A stretch of 64,000 nucleotides of DNA from Atopsyche davidsoni (taxonomy: Eukaryota; Arthropoda; Insecta; Trichoptera; Hydrobiosidae). This document shows, piece by piece, positions 59,604-64,000 of the stretch (position 1 is its first letter; each line of letters begins with the position of its first letter). The position numbers were made by a program, and so were the translations under genes. The notes beneath the pieces are model-generated. The model was not told the DNA's origin and did no database searches. It saw nothing but the letters and a program-made list of their open reading frames with translations. Where the stretch lies: positions 2,684,501 through 2,748,500 of the forward strand of contig JAILWY010000005.1 of NCBI GenBank assembly GCA_022113835.1. The letters run 5' to 3'.

Positions 59604-62600
59604 AGAAATATATTACTCAAGTCATTCAAGCTTTGGAAATTACCAATATCAGTTTACTCGCTAAATAAAATAATTAAATTGAAATGTTATTAGTATTGCA
59701 AGTTTTTTTTGGTTGGTGTTTAAACTTCATAGTGTGATTAATAATTATTTAAATTTGTTATTACTTTTGCTGCACATTTGGAAAATAACTTGGAATTTTA
59801 AATATTCTGGACAGCGGCTCGGAAGGCTCACGTGGAAACCAGCCAATTAGTGCGCGGAATCGCTATAGGGATGATACGTGCAAGGCTCTAGAGCTGAAAA
59901 CAGAGCCTGCCTGAAAACGGAACCATGCCATGCAAAATACGAATGGTAATTGCTGAAAGTTAACACGCATGAAATCAGAATTATAATACATTTATTAATT
60001 GCTAACGAATTTAAATGTAATTATTTAAATTTTTCAGTTTCAATATACCAAACAAGAAATAGTATCATTCACATTAGATGGTAAAGAACATGCCCTTTAT
60101 TGAATTCTTTTAAAAAAAATGAGATCGTACCATTAGATATCTCAAAGCAAAAGCTTTTTTTTTAATTCAATACTTATCTCTACAAAATATCCCGGCCTTT
60201 GGGCGAGCTCTCCATTTGTAAATTTGCTTCAATACCCTCTTTCATGCAGCGCAGAAATATTCAAAACTATCCGAAAAATACGAAAATCTGGCAGATTATT
60301 CATGGCTACCTTTCCAAAATAATAATTCAAGTCTTCATTCATTTGAAACTTTTCAGTTTCTCCTTTGAGTCGCCGGACGGAGCGAGCGCGAGGGGTAATT
60401 TACTGAAAATTTTATTATAGAATCTCAGTATGGAGCAAGTAGGTCAGCTCAGTGAAAGACCGCCCAGTCTGTTAGAAATTGGCTTATTAATTAAATTTAA
60501 ATAAATTTTAAATCCCAATAACTATATTAGAGTAACCATATTTTTTTCCAGCTGCACGGATGTGATTTTAATTGCGGTTAATCAAATTTGAATTGTACTC
60601 ATTTTCAAATAGATATTTTAACGAGAATTATAATGGATCGGTGCTTTTAATTTTTAAAGGTTTTGTCAGATTAGTTATAAAACGAAAGATTAATAATACT
60701 GGTTTAATTTGTAAAACTTCATATTGGAACAGCGAATACTTTTTTTGAAATATTATATTATGATAAATAGCATATTCAATGATTTGAATGATTTTATACT
60801 ATGCCATAAATATGTTATAATGAATTCGATAGTTTTCATGGTTAATCATTATGTTGTAGTGCTTTTTTTGATCCAAAATGTGGTTAAATTAAATAATTAA
60901 CATTTATCCAAAACCAGTGAAGATATGAACAGACTTTACTTATTTAAGAAAATGTGCTAAAAAATGAACTTTTAAAAATTCTAACGCAATATGGTCTGTA
61001 AATGTAAAATATAAACCAAACCCATTTATTCTGCTTGAAAATTACTAACAGAACTTTTAATTACATGGATTATAAGAATTCTAAAATGTATGCGGCATGC
61101 TAAACCCTGAATTACCTCATGTTCGTTTGCAAATCCAAGCACGGCGGAAAACGGATTTTTCTTTTCAGCAAATTTCCCCGCCATGCTGAAACAAAAGACG
61201 GTCTCGCCTTTTAATTTAAATTGAAAAGAACTGTGCTAGTGGAGAGAAACTGAAAAAATCCTCGCCCTGGTGAAAATCGATTTCCAGGATCTTATAATCA
61301 CGTAAACGGGCGAGGTTTTTTCAAATGAAAACACCGACAAGTAAAAAAAAAAAATGGTCTAAAACATCTATTTTCAACACAAGATTTTTTTATTTTACAT
61401 CGTTTTAAAGTATAAACGATAAACGTTGTTCGCTAGTGCTTATAAAATATGTTTTTCTCCTTAAGTGTTAAAATCAAAAGCAAACACAATTTACCCAACA
61501 AATTTAAGATTTAATATTTTTAAAAAATACCAATATAACACACAAATAACGTTTTCTCTTTTCACAGAATGCAAGGCTTTCTGATAACTTACAATATATT
61601 TTTGAACAATAATAATTGCTCTGAGACCGTTTTTAATATGAGCTCAAAAAACTCCTTCGAGTACATTTTAAATAATAAATTTTGTAATAAAATCACAAAA
61701 CCTCATTTCGTAGTTTAATTATATAAATTGTGCATTGGGGCATTAGCTTAAATTGGTTAACATGGGCAAAGAATTATTCTCACTCGGCTGACCAAGTTTT
61801 ACAGTAATACCAACATAATAATTCTCGCAAATATAAAAAAAACTATTTATAAATTATTTATTCATTTGTTTATCACTACCAAATTGTTACTATTGAGATA
61901 TCGTCTAGTTTCGTACGGTATTATGGTTTTATAAAAGTATATTATATTTTGATATAAATGTTATTCCATGCGTTTAAAATCTCAAATTATTTTTAAGAAT
62001 ATGTGATGTTTGCTATTTTTATTCAAATAAGGTTGTTAAATGTCTTTTAGGGATAAAATATGTAAATTTAATATCCTAATAAAAGCTCGTATAAATAAGT
62101 TTGAATGAATTCAAATTGGAACAGTTGTCAAAGCAACAGAGCTTAACTGAATAGAACAAGTAAAATAACTTTAAAACTTCGGTAGTTTCTTGTAAATTGT
62201 ACTTTTACAGCGTGCCTTACTGACTAAACTTGCGAACAACGTCTTGTGTAACTCCACCCTGAGGGCAAATTTCAAATATAAATACCATTGAAAGACGGAG
62301 CTTACGGACAATTATTGGTCTAGAATTTGGCTTGCTGGCTTCATTTGTAGCCTGAGATAACGTTTGGTTATTAGAAAAGTTTAACAATAATGCATACGTT
62401 ACGTGTATTCCTGTGAGCCGATTATTTCAACTGCATTAGTAAGTTTCAGCCATATCATCTATCTTACTTTCATGATATTGAATTGTATTTATATTTTAAA
62501 TTTAACTATAGCATTATATTTGAATCATGCACATCAAAGAATAAAATCTGAAAAAATCTTGGTGAGTCAAAAAAACATTTCACTTACGGATATACAGGGT

Positions 62601-63748
62601 GATACATCTTGGGTGCGTCTGGTGTACTCCGGTGGGGTGACATGGCTTGGCACTTTGACGCCTTAGGCAAGCCTCAGCCTCACAGTCACTGTCACTATGT
62701 ATTATTTAAATAAAAAATATATTTTTAATACACAAAAAATAATTTTAAAACTCAAAAAATGTGAGTTTGTATTCAATTTCGTATTTTTCTTCTAGTGCCT
62801 TTTTCATCGAATTTATTTATATACAGGGCCAGTCTCACTTATCCGGTTGTACTTTTGACTTTTGTACTGCTGTAGGATGCAATTTTGTATATAATTTCTA
62901 AGCTAAAATTGTTATATATATACTCTGTTTTAAAAGTTTTTACATACATTTGATCATTTTCAAAATATCGGAGAATATAAATATTTGCTATCAAGTATAT
63001 CGCAAATAATACGAAAGTGTTTTTCAGAACTACTTATTGCGATCATTTCAGGCACTGTTGTCTCCGAAAGCTTTTCTCAGCTCCCTTATCTGCCCGCCAT
63101 AAAACCTCCCCGCCACCAACACTTGCCTCATTATCCTTAAGTATGCGGTGATATTTCAAAAATAAAAATACAAATTGTAAATCTTCACTGCAGTTTTGCC
63201 AAGCGCCTTGAAGCGCTTTGGATGCATTCAAAGGATTATTTCCTAAATAAATTTACAAAAATTATTAAAACAAACTGTTCACATTGATAATGCCAATACA
63301 TAATAAAAGTCACGACACATGAGCACAATCGCATTCGCCTTAGTAACGTCTCACATATTGAATATAACGTTACTAGTAACTATCCAAAGAAAACATTTGA
63401 AGATCTGCATCATTTTATCTCTACTGGATCTTTTTGATCAATACGTATTTTATCGTGAATCAAAAATTTAACACGAATGACAAACAAAACCTTAATCTTT
63501 TACAAAAAAAAATACTGTTTATCGATATAAAAATAATTATTATCCTAAAGTACATTAGATGAGTAAAAAAGAGTCAATTTGTACAAATCTTTTTTTTTTG
63601 ACATCTTTCTCGATTTAGTAAGTGAATGCAATATTTTTCATGTGACGGTGTATTTGATGAAATTCTTTATTTCTCTTGTAATCACTCTCACAAAAACTTT
63701 CACTAAATATTACTGAACATAATAATTTTTTTTTACAGTCTGCCCTTG
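59604..63748. other. AT-rich stretch with GC-rich patches, no gene
   Basis: Patches at 59.81-59.94, 60.19-60.46, 61.13-61.33, 62.58-62.69 and 63.06-63.13 kb. A TACAGGGTGATACATC string at 62593 and TACAGGGCCAGTCTC at 62822 resemble ends of Tc1/mariner-type elements but are unpaired. No coding segment recognised. Confidence 0.35.
63666..63671 (-). promoter_or_regulatory. AATAAA polyadenylation signal candidate
   Basis: The minus strand reads AATAAA about 80 bases downstream of the TAG that closes the frame at 63749. Position is right for a 3' end, though the hexamer is common in AT-rich DNA. Confidence 0.35.
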
Positions 63749-64000
63749 CTATTGAGACTCAATGGTGGCATCAGCTGCGAAAAATCCTGAAAAATCCCCA
63801 AAGTTCATGTAGCTCGCTTTTGTGTATTCATCACCACGTCTCGCCCGAGTGGCCGAGCCACCGACTGGCGCACCCACGGTGCATGTGCAAGACTCCAAAT
63901 GCAATTTTTCCACTGCAAATGACACCGAAATGTAATAACCGACCGCGCCGAGTCCTCCTTCCGCACGGTCGCTATATTTGGGATTATTTAACTGGCAGAA
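63749..64000 (-). CDS. possible last coding exon, partial at window edge
   Basis: Product not recognised. The minus strand is open from the window edge for 83 codons to a TAG at 63751-63749. Pieces: SDRAEGGLGAVGYYISVSFA, EKLHLESCTCTVGAPVGG, GDEYTKASYMNFGDFSGFFA. Amino-acid make-up is protein-like, the segment is GC-rich against AT-rich DNA beyond the stop, and an AATAAA follows about 80 bases later. The plus strand is open in the codon-aligned frame too, and is preceded by a good acceptor (TTTTTTTTTACAG at 63738); its translation is rich in H, C and W and looks less natural. I favour the minus strand. No motif identifies a family. Confidence 0.4.
   Translation of the reverse strand, partial: FCQLNNPKYSDRAEGGLGAVGYYISVSFAVEKLHLESCTCTVGAPVGGSATRARRGDEYTKASYMNFGDFSGFFAADATIESQ

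Noticed and set aside
1..64000. CRISPR arrays, bacterial operons, riboswitches, rRNA genes
   Set aside because: No direct-repeat/spacer arrays, ribosome-binding-site-led gene runs or rRNA signatures were seen; the DNA is eukaryotic in character.

Overview
The window is AT-rich eukaryotic DNA with no complete, recognisable cellular gene. The repeat content (an R1-clade non-LTR retrotransposon, mariner and other Tc1/mariner-superfamily relics, short Helitron-like elements, a tRNA-derived SINE) points to an insect or other arthropod with a large, repeat-laden genome. I cannot name the species. Most of the sequence is about 30% GC by eye, broken by islands of roughly 100-300 bp that are much richer in G+C. 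The whole stretch looks like intergenic or long-intron DNA.

Layout. 1-5.4 kb is AT-rich and holds three GC-rich segments (1.59-1.69, 3.26-3.42 and 5.23-5.28 kb) that can be read as phase-compatible exons of a minus-strand gene. 5.46-7.2 kb is a cluster of decayed elements: the 3' end of an R1-like retrotransposon, a Tc1/mariner-superfamily relic and a copy of a dispersed repeat called family V here. 7.6-12.6 kb is mostly featureless. 12.6-13.9 kb has two tRNA-derived SINE loci, one arranged head-to-head. 14-27.8 kb is nearly empty apart from short tandem arrays at 15.1 and 23.0 kb.

The most structured part is 27.8-30.9 kb: family V, then a composite in which about 1.8 kb of R1-like sequence (RT FADD box plus a complete-looking RNase H domain, open frame of 566 codons) lies between two inverted arms of about 130 bp, abutted by a Helitron-like element. 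37.7-40.4 kb carries a second Helitron-like copy, a hAT-like relic and an internally deleted Tc1/mariner-superfamily element with both ends. 46.8-47.0 kb is a near-perfect palindrome made of the same arm sequence that brackets the R1-like body. 49.3-51.1 kb has the third Helitron-like copy and a mariner pseudogene. A possible minus-strand exon lies at 53.3-53.4 kb. A last-exon candidate (about 84 codons, stop, then AATAAA) enters from the right edge at 63.75-64.0 kb.

The points that repay checking are: (i) one inverted-repeat family (28.3/30.4 and 46.8-47.0 kb) whose arms carry a hammerhead-core-like CTGATGA...GAAAC string; (ii) three Helitron-like copies with matching TC...CTAG ends at A/T sites; (iii) the dispersed family V; and (iv) the possible minus-strand exons. 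All gene calls for the host are tentative.
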